From Aldrovandia affinis (Eukaryota > Chordata > Actinopteri > Notacanthiformes > Halosauridae): a DNA stretch of 64,000 nt. Positions within the stretch are counted from its first letter, which is position 1, and each line of letters starts with the position of its first letter. Of this stretch, positions 52,511-63,172 are shown piece after piece. Position numbers and translations under genes: made by a program. The stretch spans positions 5,829,501-5,893,500 of the forward strand of contig JAINUG010000007.1 of the NCBI GenBank assembly GCA_029706075.1, written 5' to 3'. Below the pieces are notes generated by a model. The model made no database searches. It saw only the letters and a list, made by a program, of their open reading frames with translations, and had not been told where the DNA came from.

Positions 52511-55500
52511 TCCAAAGATCCAAGATCCAAGCCTCGGCCCATCCTGATTAAACTCCTCAACTTTCAGGACAAAGTTAAGATCTTGCGCATTTCCAGAGAA
52601 AAGAAGGAACTGCGCTATAAAGGATCTCGTGTATACATTTATCCTGATTATAGTGCTGAGTTAATGAAGAGGCGCCGCTGTTTCGACATGGTGAAGAAGC
52701 ATCTCTTTGGACTTGGCTTAAAGTTCTCCCTCCGCTACCCATGCTCACTGAGTGTGGTTGTTGATGGCAAACCAAAGTTGTTTCTCTGCCACAAAGAAGC
52801 AGAAGCTGCCTTTAATATGCCCTCCTCATCTGATTCCTCCATAAACTCAGGATAATGTGGACTTGCAGAGGTGCTGTTTTCTTTCATTTCTCTCTTCCTC
52901 TCTTATTTTCCGTTAGCTATAAATACACTTGTTTCATCTGTAGGCTATTTTCTCGACTGCAGACCTTTAGACTAGGCTTATATAATGCCTTTCTATGTTT
53001 AATTAGTGGATAGGATTTATTTATCCCCTGTTTTTGTTTAGTTTTGGCTAAAAATGTAACGGTAGGCTATATCGACAGACCTACAGGCTACAACCATGCT
53101 TTTCGTCTCTGGATTGTTTACTGCCGTAAGTGAGTCATGTCGTAAAGCACTATGCCGGTAGTCGTAAACATTTATTGTCGCAATGATCCCCTTGTCGTGC
53201 GTAACTAATAGGCTGTCTCTCCCTCTCTCCTTATTTTCTCGACTGACTTTTTGAATCAGTATTTTTTCTGCTCCATTGAGCTGCTTTTTAGAGGATGGCA
53301 ATTTTGTTTGTTAGCTGCTTTTTATTTATATTTTCACCTTACAGACTGAGCTTTAAGGTGCAGTGATCTCCTTAGAGATCTCTTTTGTGTGATTTTGAGA
53401 TGCCCAGGCCTACTGGTTTTGGGTTTGGTGTTGGGCTGCAATCCAATTTGTTTTTGTTTGTGATGTGTTTCATGTTTTTGTGTTTTTATGTCATTAATGT
53501 GTTCTTTTTTGTACAACCTTTTCTTATATATATTCAGTATGGTCAACTAGCTTTTGTTTGAACAGTGTCAGTGCTGATTATTATATGATTATAAAATGGA
53601 TAATATTAAAGGATTAAAAATTATACATATGAATATTAGGAGTCTGGTACCTAAAATTGATTTACTTCGAACATGGGTCACCTGTCACAAACCATCTATA
53701 ATTACAATTTCGGAAACGTGGTTAAGTAGCAAAATTGCAGATACTGAAATCAAACTTCCTAATTATGTGTTATATAGAGCTGACAGATGTAGCAGAGGTG
53801 GTGGCGTGGCTACATACGTCTCATCAAACTTAGCCTCTGAATTAATAATACCTAAAGTAGAAGCAAAATACTTTGAGTGTCTTTTTGTTAAAATTATTCT
53901 TCATGAGAATAAGTATGTCACTATTGGTAATGTGTATCGACCCCCAGCCTCACCTGCAGAGTCATCCAATTGTTTGAGTTCAACTATTAACTCTATTGAA
54001 TCTAGCAACGAGTTTGTAATCTTAGGGGACTTCAACAGAAACTGGTTAGATAGGTCTTCCAGCAGAGACAAAAAAGTTTTTTCTAATTTGAATTTAACTC
54101 AGTTAATAAATGAACCCACTAGAATCACTCCCACCTCTCAGTCTTTACTTGACTGGATTCTTGTATCACACTCAAATAGAATTTTAAAAGCCGGTGTTTT
54201 ATCAGATTGTTTCAGCGATCACTCCGTAATTTATTGTGTGTGGAAAATAAAATTACAAAAATCCCCACCAAAACTGATTCGAATTAGACAGTATAATAAA
54301 ATGGACCAAGACACATTTATTTTTGATCTAAATTCTATTAATTGGGAAAGATTCCATTTAATACCCGATGTTCAAAATGCTTGGGATTTTTTCATTCAGA
54401 ATTCACAAAAGTGGTGGACAAACATGCTCCATGGAAACTATCAAAAGTTAAGGGCAAACACTTACCATGGATCAGTTCTGAACTTATATCTCTTTTTAGG
54501 CAGAGGGACAAAGCATGGGCAACATTTCGTCAGACAAAGAAACATGCTGACTGGGAATTGTACAGACATTTAAGAAACATTAGCAAAACTCAAGTTCGTA
54601 ATGCCAAATCAAACTATTACAAAGAATGTCTTAATAATCATTTTAAAAACCTAAACAATTTTGGAGTAAAATGAAAGACATTTTTAATACATCAGATAAA
54701 TCTTCTGTAAGTCAGTTAAGAGTTGGCGATACTTTATTGTATGATCCCTTACTTATTGCAAGTGCATTCAGTCAGCATTTTTCCTCTGTCTGCTCTAATT
54801 TAATTTCAAACACTACACACATAACTTCTAATGCCATTTCATCTTGTCCCAGTTTTTTTAATTTTAATACAATTACTCCTACTGATGTTTCCAATGCCAT
54901 TCATGATTTGAAAGAGAGTGGTGGTCCTGGGCTAGATGGAATTGAACCAAAATTTATTAAATTAGCATCCCATATTCTAATTTTTCCACTGGCTGATTTG
55001 TTTAATCTCTCATTGTCAACATATGAAATGCCTGTAATCTGGAAATCAGCACGCATTACACCTCTTCACAAAGGAGGTGACGCACTAGATCCCAACAATT
55101 ATAGACCTATCTCAATTATATGCTCCATTGCCAAAAAAAATTATTTTTAATCAATTATCACATTACCTTAATAGTAATAATATCCTTTCTCAACACCAGT
55201 TTGGTTTCAGATCTAACTTTTCCACAACTACTGCTCTCTTGAATTTCACCAATGATGTTTTCTCTGCTTCTGATCGGGGTCATCTTACAGGAGCAATATT
55301 TGTTGACCTCACCAAAGCCTTCGATCTTGTCGACCATTACCTTCTGTTGGATAAGCTCCATGCCATTGGGTTTTCCCATCATGCCCTAATGTGGTTTAAT
55401 TCATATCTCCACAACAGGAAGCAATGTGTTGTTCTTAAAGGCTGTAAATCAGATCTACTTACCCAGCAGAGAGGTGTGCCTCAAGGATCCACTTTAGGGC

Positions 55501-56655
55501 CACTTCTTTTTCTATTTTCATTAATGATCTCCGCGTATTTTTTCTGACTGTTCTGCACAATTATATGCTGATGACACTATCATTTATGCCTCTAACGCTT
55601 CCATTTCACAAATTCAAGAGTCCCTGCAATCTGACTTTGATATTTTTCAGACCTGGTTATCAACAAATAAGTTACTACTTAATCAAACAAAAACATACTC
55701 AATGCTTTTGGGTGTGCGACAGAACCTCAGTTCCAAACCTAATTATTTGGTACTAACCTATAATGATGGTAGAGCTCTTGAGATGGTTGAAAGATATAAA
55801 TATCTTGGTGTGTGGATTGACTCTGCCCTTACCTTTAAACCGCACATTGATCATGTGACTAAAAGGTAAATTTTGGTGTTGGTGTTCTGTTTCGCTCCAG
55901 GCATTGTTTTTCATTTAATGTTAGAAAGAGGCTTATTTCACAACTAGTTCTACCAATAATTGACTATGCTGACATTGTTTACCAGAATGCTTCCAAAACT
56001 GATCTCCAGTCCCTTAATGTCACATATAACAGGCTCTGTAGATTCATACTAGGTTGTTCCTTTTTTACACACCATTGCACTATGTTTGACTTACTCGGGT
56101 GGCTTCCTCTTGATAAGAGGCGTCAATATCATTGGTTCCAATTTATTTTTAAATGTATCAATTTCAACTATCCGTATTGTCTTAAACAACATTTTGTTCC
56201 CTATACATCTAATTATTCCCTCAGAAGCTCTGACCAGTCTCTTTTTACAGTCCCCTCTGTTTCCAAAGATGTTGGCAAAAAGCTTTTATGGTTCGGGCTC
56301 CCTCAGATTGGAATAGGCTACCCATAGATATTCGTTTGCTGACATCTTTTCGTGTATTCAAAAATGTTATTTTATCCTATCTCAAATCGGACTGTCGATG
56401 TTTCCAGTGATACAATTCAATGCATTTTTTTATTTTTTTATTTTTATTTATTTTTATTTCTATGACTATGTTGTAAATTGTAAATTGTTTTTCCTGTCTG
56501 TTGTTGTCTGTCTTGTTTGTCACTGTTGTATCTTGGATTGTATTGTTTATGTTGTGATTGTTTGTTTGGGACCCCCTCTAAAACGAGATGGTTCATCTCA
56601 AGGGGTTTATCCTGTTTAATAAACAAATTTCAACTACTACTACTACTATAGTTGA
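52511..56655 (+). mobile_element. LINE inserted in Gypsy pol, same strand
   Basis: About 4.1 kb. It starts inside an L1-type ORF1 C-terminal domain (52530-52855: RPILIKLLNFQDKVKILR, YIYPDYSAELMKRRR, GKPKLFLCHKEAEAAF). A spacer of about 740 bases follows, then ORF2 (53596 to about 56330) and a 3' UTR with CTCAAGGGGTTTATCCTGTT and AATAAA, ending in a CTA-rich repeat tail. It is 5'-truncated. The ORF2 style suggests the I/Nimb or a Rex1/L2-like clade. Removal leaves Gypsy pol sequence on both sides. Confidence 0.88.
53596..56330 (+). pseudogene. ORF2 of the nested LINE (endonuclease and RT)
   Basis: Endonuclease 53596 to about 54260: IIHMNIRSLVPK, TISETWLSS with catalytic Glu, RGGGVATYV, NVYRPPAS, ILGDFNRNW, LDWILVS and DCFSDHSVIY. 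The linker reads WISSELISLFRQRDKAW at 54470. RT: GGPGLDGIEPKFI (54920), NNYRPISIICSI (55100), QHQFGFRSNFSTTTALL, FVDLTKAFDLVDH, QRGVPQGSTLGPLLF (55470) and LYADDTIIYAS in another frame (55563). The C-terminal part reaches about 56330. Frame changes near 54410, 54670, 55140, 55545 and later disable it. Confidence 0.87.
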
Positions 56656-59600
56656 TGCTAGTGGAGTCTCTGTTGACCAGGAGAAGGTTGCTGTCATCTC
56701 TGGCTTCCGGAAAGAGGATCTAATGGATGCTGATGGCTGCACACCCTCTCAGCAAAAGTTAGATCTTTTCTCGGCATGGTGCTATACTATCAGCACTTCA
56801 TCCCTGGTTGCTCAACTATCGCGAAACCACTCTTTGCCTTGACGGGGAGGACAGAAGCGCAAGTTGAAGGGCTCTGGAGGGAACAGGAGGCGAACGCGTT
56901 CCGCACGCTGACTCCGCAGGACTGGGATCCGGCTTGTGATAGGGCTTTTGAGGACTTGGGGTCTGCACTGCTTCACTGTGCGGTTCTGGCTCATCCAGAT
57001 TTTGACAGGCCGTTTATCCTCTCTACTGACGCGTCTCTGGATGGGCTGGGAGCAGTGTTATCCCAGGTCCCTGCCGGCGAAGACAAGGCCCGACCCATAG
57101 CATTCGCTAGCAAGTCCCTCAGTCGCAGCCAAGCAAAGTACCCTGCCCACAGGCTGGAGTTCCTCGCTTTGAAATGGGCCGTGTGTGACAAGTTCAGCCA
57201 CTGGCTCAAGGGCCACAAGTTTACGGTCTGGACTGACAACAATCCGCTCACATACATCATGACGAAGCCGAAGTTGGATGCCTGTGAGCAGCGATGGGTC
57301 TCTAAACTGTCCCCGTACTCGTTTGAGATCAAACATGTCCCAGGGCGACTGAATGTGGTGGCTGATGCTCTCAGCAGAACTCCCTTTGTCCAACCTCTAG
57401 GCCGGCGTCTCCTGTCAGAGCCCTACTCAAGATTGCTGGAACAGGTGTGCAGTGTCAACGACAGTTGTGTGCAGGATGCATTCCATGTGACATGTCTGCC
57501 TCAGTCACCTGAGAATCCCTCCCTGTGTCCTACTGGTGGCATGTCCTTGTCCGAGGAGGAAGTGTCGTCTCTCCTTTCCTCCTGTGGCGACTGGGACTCC
57601 GGCCTGAAACAGAGGGCTGCTTCTCTGGCTGGTCACCTTAGCCAATTAGTTCCTCCTGGCCTAGACATGTTCTCCTCTCTCTCATCGGCGGACCTGCAGA
57701 GCCACCAAAGACAAGATCCAACCATCAACAGAGTTTTACACTTTGTTGAGAGGAAGCAGAGACCTTCTAGACGTGAGCGAGACAAGGAGAACCAGATGGT
57801 GATGCGGATTCTGAAGCAATGGGACAAACTTACCGTTCTGGATGGAATCCTGTACAGGGTCACGAGGGACCCAGTGACTAAGCACAAGAGGTTCCAGTTT
57901 GTTCTGCCGGACTCCCTGAAATCGCAGGCCTTGGCTGGCGTTCACGACCTGGCTGGTCACCAGGGTCAGCCTCGTACGCTGTCTCTTGTCCGTCAGCGCT
58001 TTTTCTGGTATGATGTGGAGAAGGATGTGCGGAGCTATGTCAGGAACTGTGCCAGGTGCGTCCTCAGCAAGACTCCAGAGCCAGCAGCCAGAGCCCCATT
58101 GGAGAGCATAACAACCTCCGCTCCGCTGGAACTGGTTTGCATCGACTTTTGGTCTGCTGAGGACAACAACAACAAGTCTGTGGATGTCCTTGTGATAACT
58201 GACCATTTCACAAAGTTAGCACATGCCTTCCCCTGTCAAGACCAAACTGCGAAGAAAGTGGCCAAAAAGCTGTGGGACAACTTTTTCTGCGTGTATGGCT
58301 TCCCACAGCGCCTCCATTCTGACCAGGGGGCTAACTTCCAGAGCGAGCTGATCGCAGAGCTCCTGGAGTTGGCAGGAGTCGGACAGTCCCGGACCTCCCC
58401 TTACCACCCTATGGGGAATGGTGGCACCGAAAGGTTCAATCGCACTCTGGGTGGGATGTTGCGCTCCCTGCCGCCAAGGTCGAAGCACAAATGGCCCCAG
58501 ATGATCCAAACCATGACCTTTACCTATAACTGCACGCAGCATGAGACGACTGGCTTCGCCCCTTTCTATTTGATGTTTGGGAGGGTCCCGCGCTTGCCAG
58601 TTGATCTGTTGTTCAGGAACGTCCTGCGTGATGACTGCGTCTGTGACTACAATGCATACGTGAAGTCCCTGGCGACCGATCTCCAATCTGCTATGCTGCT
58701 GGCTCAGAGACACTCGTCTGTGGAACAGAAACATCAGTCTGACCAATACAACAAGAAAGTCAAGGGCTTACCTCTTTCTGTTGGTGACCGGGTCCTCGTG
58801 GCAAACAAAAGCGGTAGAGGAAAACGCAAGCTAGCCGACAGGTGGGAACCGGCTGTTTACACTGTCGTTGCTTCCAAGCCACAGTTCCACATCTACAAGA
58901 TCAGAGACCGCGATGGTCAGGTGAGGACCGTCCACAGAAACCTTCTGCTTGCAGTCAACTTCCTCCCTCTTGACAATACGCTGTTTGCAGAGGATGACCT
59001 TCGGAGTGTTGACACAGTATCCCATGACCCCAGTAACGTACCTGATCCTGAAGCGGCGGTGTCAGAGCCAGAAAGTGTGGCCGAGCACTCTGTGGTTGAC
59101 TCATCCTCTTGGCTGAACGTGAGTGAACGTAACCGCACAGCTTCATGGGTCTGTGACCAGTCCTGCACTGCAGAGGTGGAGAGTGTCAATGGTGTATCTG
59201 TCGGGCGTGCTTCCTCCCCGACAGTGAGTGTCCCCTCCACCGATGCTACTGCTCTTCCCTCACCGCCACCCGTTCCCTTGTCCCATGCCCTTCCCCTCAG
59301 TGGCATCCTACCTCAGGGCCCAGAGAATAGTGTTCGCTCTAGGTATGGCAGGGTAGTGAGGCCAGTTCGTAGGTTCATTGAAACCATGGTACAGTTTACG
59401 CCACGGTTTAGTGTTGCACCTCAGTCCTTCTCCTTTTGTTCTAGGGATGATATGTTTAGATATGGAGACCTGATTTCTCTCTCCTTTTTGTTTGATTTTT
59501 ATATATATTTTTTTTTTTTTGCGGGTTGCCCACCCTCCTTTATGCCCGTTTCTGTGAGGTGTAAATGGCACCTTATTTTGTCTATGGAGTGGCTTTCAGA

Positions 59601-59664
59601 TATGGCTTGGCGCCGGGCCAGTTTTGTAGCCCTCCTAACCTTAGTAGGTAGCAGATATTGCTGA
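56656..59664 (+). pseudogene. Gypsy pol, RNase H and integrase part (fossil)
   Basis: Continues pol after the LINE. The RT thumb end carries a GVSVDQEKVAVISGFRKE block. RNase H at about 56990-57380 has FILSTDASLDGLGAVLSQ, TVWTDNNPLTYI and VADALSRTPF. Integrase at about 57930-58900 has the zinc-binding region (HDLAGHQGQPRTL, CARCVLSK), a DDE core (CIDFW, HSDQGANFQSEL, PMGNGGTERFNRTL) and a GPY/F-like LADRWEPAVYTVVASKPQ. The last 200 residues are Ser/Pro-rich with RYGRVVRPVRRFIETM. It is a long open stretch of 962 codons from 56776. Confidence 0.9.
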
Positions 59665-59767
59665 CTATGTGCAAGTTGTGGGTATTGGATTGTTGTGGTT
59701 TGTTTGTGGGTGGGTAATTAAGGTTTTTGGTATGATTCAGATTTTTGTGTAATTCTAGGGGGGTGAA

Positions 59768-60122
59768 TGTAACATTGCTGTTTTTACTTGATATAATTAC
59801 ACAGAATCTGTATTCTTTTATTTGTTATTTTATTATGTACATGCGTTTTATTAATTTATTTTAATGGGCTAATGTATTCACCGGGAAACTCGGAGTCCCT
59901 CCTTCTGTGACCCGATTTCCTGTCATATCGCCCTATATAACCTTGGGTTTTCCCCCCCCCTGTCTCTTCCCGGGAATGCCAAAAGTGAGAAGAGCTGGAT
60001 CTGCGGTTTAACTCGTTAGAATACCGCATGAATAAACAATCAGAGAAATAAATAAGTTGTCCGCCTCTTCACTGGACGAATCATTTAAAAAAGAAACACA
60101 ACGCAGAAAGACACCGGTCACA
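59768..60122 (+). repeat. 3' LTR of the Gypsy element
   Basis: TGTAACATTG to CCGGTCACA, 355 bases, nearly identical to the 5' LTR. A purine-rich CTAGGGGGGTGAA lies just upstream (about 59755-59767) as the likely polypurine tract. CCAG follows as the target duplication. Confidence 0.95.
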
Positions 60123-60239
60123 CCAGGAACAGCAGAATTGACCTTTACCTCCTCAATATACTTTGAATTCGAGCATGAGACCGAAGAATAGCGTATCGAC
60201 AAGTTAAAATACATATTTCAAAAATCTTTAATGTCTAAA

Positions 60240-61954
60240 TTTTAAAAACAGAAGCTGGAAAAAATTAAATCTTTCTTTTGTTCGGTCAGGAGGGCTGTAG
60301 AGGCGGTTCGGTGAAGTTCCTGTAAAGCAAACATCTCCTCTTCTTGCTTTACAGCAAGGGTCTTCACCTGCTCCAACTGTGTCTCCAGCTCCTGCCTTCC
60401 CTCACGCTCTTGCTCCACTCTGCTCCGGAGTTGCTCCGCCTCGGACGCATGGTTCTCCGCTTCTCTCCTTAGCTCCGCCTCCTTCTGGGCAAGCCTGGTC
60501 TGGACATCCTCCAAGGCCCTGGCATATTCCGCTTTAGCCTGGTCTTGGGACTCCTGGATGTCCCGACACTGCAGATGCTTCTTGTCCAACATCTGTGTTA
60601 GGTTTCTTACCTTTTCTTCAAGCGCCAGGTTGTGGGCCTTTACCTGCCTCACTTCATCGCCCAGGGATGCTTTGTCCTTTGCAGCTCCCCAGCCCTGATT
60701 CCCAGCACTCTCAGGAGTTGCTGTGCTCCTCCAGCAGTTGCCCCACTGCCAGCAGGTGGCGCTCCTCTGAGGTCCCCAACTCCACCTTTGCCCTGTCCAG
60801 CTCAGTCTGGGCCCTCTTCAGCCGTTGGACCTCCTGGAGGGTGACTCGCCATTGGTCCTCCACCATGGCCGCCCGTCTCTGGTTCTTCACCAGGTCCTTC
60901 TTTTGGTCACAACAACATTGCTCCAGTTTGTGGATCTTGTCCTGTTTGCCCTTGATTACATCATGCGCCTCTCCCAACTCCGTCTCCAAAACAGCACATT
61001 TATCTTTCTCATTGATATGCGGCTTTTGTGGCCTACCTGGGATCTTTTCCCTCTTTTCCCTAGGGGGCACCACAGAGCAGGGGTGGCCATTCTTCTCTTT
61101 GACCTTTCCTTCCTTTGGGTCTTTCCAGCCCACTTCTTCCCTCCTGGAACACTCACTGGGTTGGTGGCCATACTCCAGACAGCACATGCACCATGGGGCA
61201 CCACTTTGTGCCAATTGGGCCTGCTCCTTGTTCCAAGCCTCCATGGCTGGGCCTACTGTCCAGTCACCTTCCATCAGCGTGCCTTTTTCTTTCAAAAATG
61301 CCCAAAATGAATCCTGCTGCACTACCTCCTCTTGCCTATCAGTGATGCCCTCTGCCCGCATCCTCCACCATATGTGGTGTCCCCAGGGGTTGGGCGACAC
61401 TCACAGACCTTGCAGAGGGCGTAGGCAAGTGCAAGAACAAGGAGGAGGCAGTAATATAAACCAAAATGATAATTTATTATTCTAACACGAATAATGACAA
61501 CACAAAACAAAGGGTGGGGTCTTCGGGGGAATACAAACAAAGTCCACAAATCCTTATCTCGTTGTCCAAGTCCGTTCCGTTGTCCAAAATCCAGTTCCAA
61601 GTTCCGTAATCCAGTCCGTAGTCAAAAGCCAAAGCAATCCAATTTCAAAGACACACACACAAAAACACACTCCAACACTCTCTTTAAATCCTGGCTGGTC
61701 AACCGACTTCCACAGGTTTCTCTCTCTCTCTCCAAACACACAGCACTCCTTCCCACTCACATTCCTACTCCTCTCCCAGTGTAGTGGGAATCAACCCTTT
61801 AAATAGGCCTTGAAATGGCCTTCAGCTGGTCGTTAGTCCCGTTACTTCCACTCGGCTCCGGTGTTTCTGTGGTCTGCTGGGAAATGTAGTGTTTCCTGGC
61901 ACCCATGTGTTGTAGGCCAGGCAGCCATTTTGTTGTGCAGCCCCTTGGTCTGCC

Positions 61955-61957
<3 letters not shown>
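60240..61957 (-). mobile_element. LTR retrotransposon fossil with coiled-coil/zinc-knuckle gag-like region
   Basis: A minus-strand LTR spans 61957-61373 (585 bases; starts TGTGGCAGACC, ends GGGGACACCACA) with an ATTTAAAG TATA-like box and an AATAAA signal. Directly after the LTR comes a gag-like coding region (61400-60240, two blocks). It has a zinc knuckle of the form C-x2-C-x4-H-x4-C (CMCCLEYGHQPSEC) and long coiled coils (EAELRREAENHASEAEQLRS). No pol follows before 60240. The second LTR is not present. Broken; family uncertain, possibly Gypsy-like or a non-autonomous LTR element. Confidence 0.7.
61373..61957 (-). repeat. LTR of the coiled-coil element
   Basis: 585 bases with TG...CA ends. 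Promoter-like ATTTAAAGGG lies at about 61797-61806 and the AATAAA signal is at about 61470-61480 on the minus strand. It ends one base before TATGGTGGAGGATGC, a possible primer site starting TGG. A TA microsatellite abuts the outer end. Confidence 0.7.
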
Positions 61958-62003
<46 letters not shown>

Positions 62004-62560
62004 TGTATACATATATCTTGTTTTTTTTACCCTATATTTACCCTATATTGCCTACAGTAATTCGATTTCACACATCCTGCACATGTTACCAGTGTTACCT
62101 AAGCTGTCCTAATGCATGTCATTAACCAGGAAGAGAAAAATAGTATTCAGAAAAACCTTTAATACAATTTTGTTGAGACAGCATGTATGTATCTGTATGT
62201 AAAATACATATTAACAAAAATCAAATGCTCTGATATTGTAAAGGACATACTGTACATGTACAAATAAAAATAACTTCAAATAAAATACAATATAATAATA
62301 AAATTGGGACCCTTACTCAATCACTCAGTTTGGCTCAACGTCAACCCCTCAGTATGTGGTTCTGATGATAGCTCACTTAATATTACTGTAAATATACAGT
62401 ACACAATACAAGTATGAAATCCCTTTTATTTTTTCCAAATTATGTTTTTTCCATTTTAATTTAGGGGTTAGGATCGATAATTTTTATTTTATATATATAT
62501 ATATATATATATATTATTATTTTTAATGACTTTGCTCTCTGACAGCCTCAAAGTGAAAAC
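61958..62560. repeat. TA microsatellites and AT-rich DNA
   Basis: (TA)n at about 61959-62001 and a second run near 62492-62513, separated by AT-rich DNA without coding features. Confidence 0.85.
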
Positions 62561-63145
62561 CAAGTTGTGATGTGATAGGCTCCAGCATCTTTCCTACACT
62601 CTGAACTTGCTGTTGAGTTTTAGCAGCAGTTGGTTCTCAAAATTGGCACAGTCTATCCTGGCTCGCTTAGCTGTGAAGAGCAGCCCTGCACAGCTAAAGA
62701 GTCGCTCTCAGGCAGCAGAGTCAGGTAGGCCAGTGTTTACTTTCAGGGACAGCTTCTTGATGCTAGGAAATGAATGGAGTAGATCCATCTTATCTGAGGT
62801 TAGGGAACTCGGCTTGTAACATTAAGGTTGCAGGTTCAATCCCCAGGTGGGACACTGCTGTTGTACCCTTGAGCAAGGTACTTAACCTGAATTGCTTCAG
62901 TTAATATCCAGCTGTATAAATGGATTGTAAAGAAATGTAAACTGTAAGTCGCTCTGGATAAGAGCATCTGCTAAATGCCTGTAATGAGAGGCAGGCCAGT
63001 TAACCATCCAATTCCCCTGCTTGGGACTTCCTGGGCTTGAATGAGAAGAAGTCATCATCATCAGAAGAGACTCTCTATGGTTCAGCCTCCTCTTCAGCCA
63101 TGGTGTGTAGATGAGCTTTGATGTAGTCCAAACCTGTATTGTTGT
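62560..63145 (-). mobile_element. hAT transposase remnant, C-terminal dimerisation region
   Basis: On the minus strand 62790-62590 reads ERLFSCAGLLFTAKRARIDC then ANFENQLLLKLNSKF and a stop. This is the hAT C-terminal dimerisation block (usually ERLFS..G....KR..L......LLFLK). An in-frame stop replaces the usual Cys before ERLFS. Upstream coding traces lie at 63130-62990 (LDYIKAHLHTMAEEEAEP, DDDDFFSFKPRKS). A V-SINE (62800-62986) splits the two. Confidence 0.75.
62800..62986 (+). mobile_element. V-SINE-like SINE inserted in hAT
   Basis: Lacks the first about 20 bases of the head but keeps the B-box (GGTTGCAGGTTCAATCCCC), the core (GAGCAAGGTACTTAACCTG) and the stem-loop tail (GTCGCTCTGGATAAGAGCAT), ending CTGTAATG. 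Confidence 0.88.
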
Positions 63146-63172
63146 CAAACACAATTACACACTGTCACACGC

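Larger units (their letters stand above)
48299..60122 (+). mobile_element. Ty3/Gypsy LTR retrotransposon (fossil) with nested LINE
   Basis: LTRs at 48299-48653 and 59768-60122 are 355 bases each and differ at only about four positions, so the insertion is young. CCAG flanks both sides (4-bp target duplication). Order: 5' LTR, leader, gag, protease-RT, a LINE insert (about 52511-56655), then RNase H-integrase, 3' LTR. Without the LINE the element would be about 7.7 kb, a usual Gypsy size. The PR-RT-RH-IN order and the GPY/F-type end of integrase place it in Ty3/Gypsy. It is broken by the LINE and by a small number of further breaks. Confidence 0.93.

Noticed and set aside
56812-59306. Long minus-strand frames opposite the Gypsy pol region
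   Set aside because: Shadows of the GC-rich pol coding strand; the plus frame has clear RNase H and integrase motifs.
60595-61485. Long plus-strand frame of 296 codons
   Set aside because: It is opposite the coiled-coil/zinc-knuckle coding strand and has no domain of its own.
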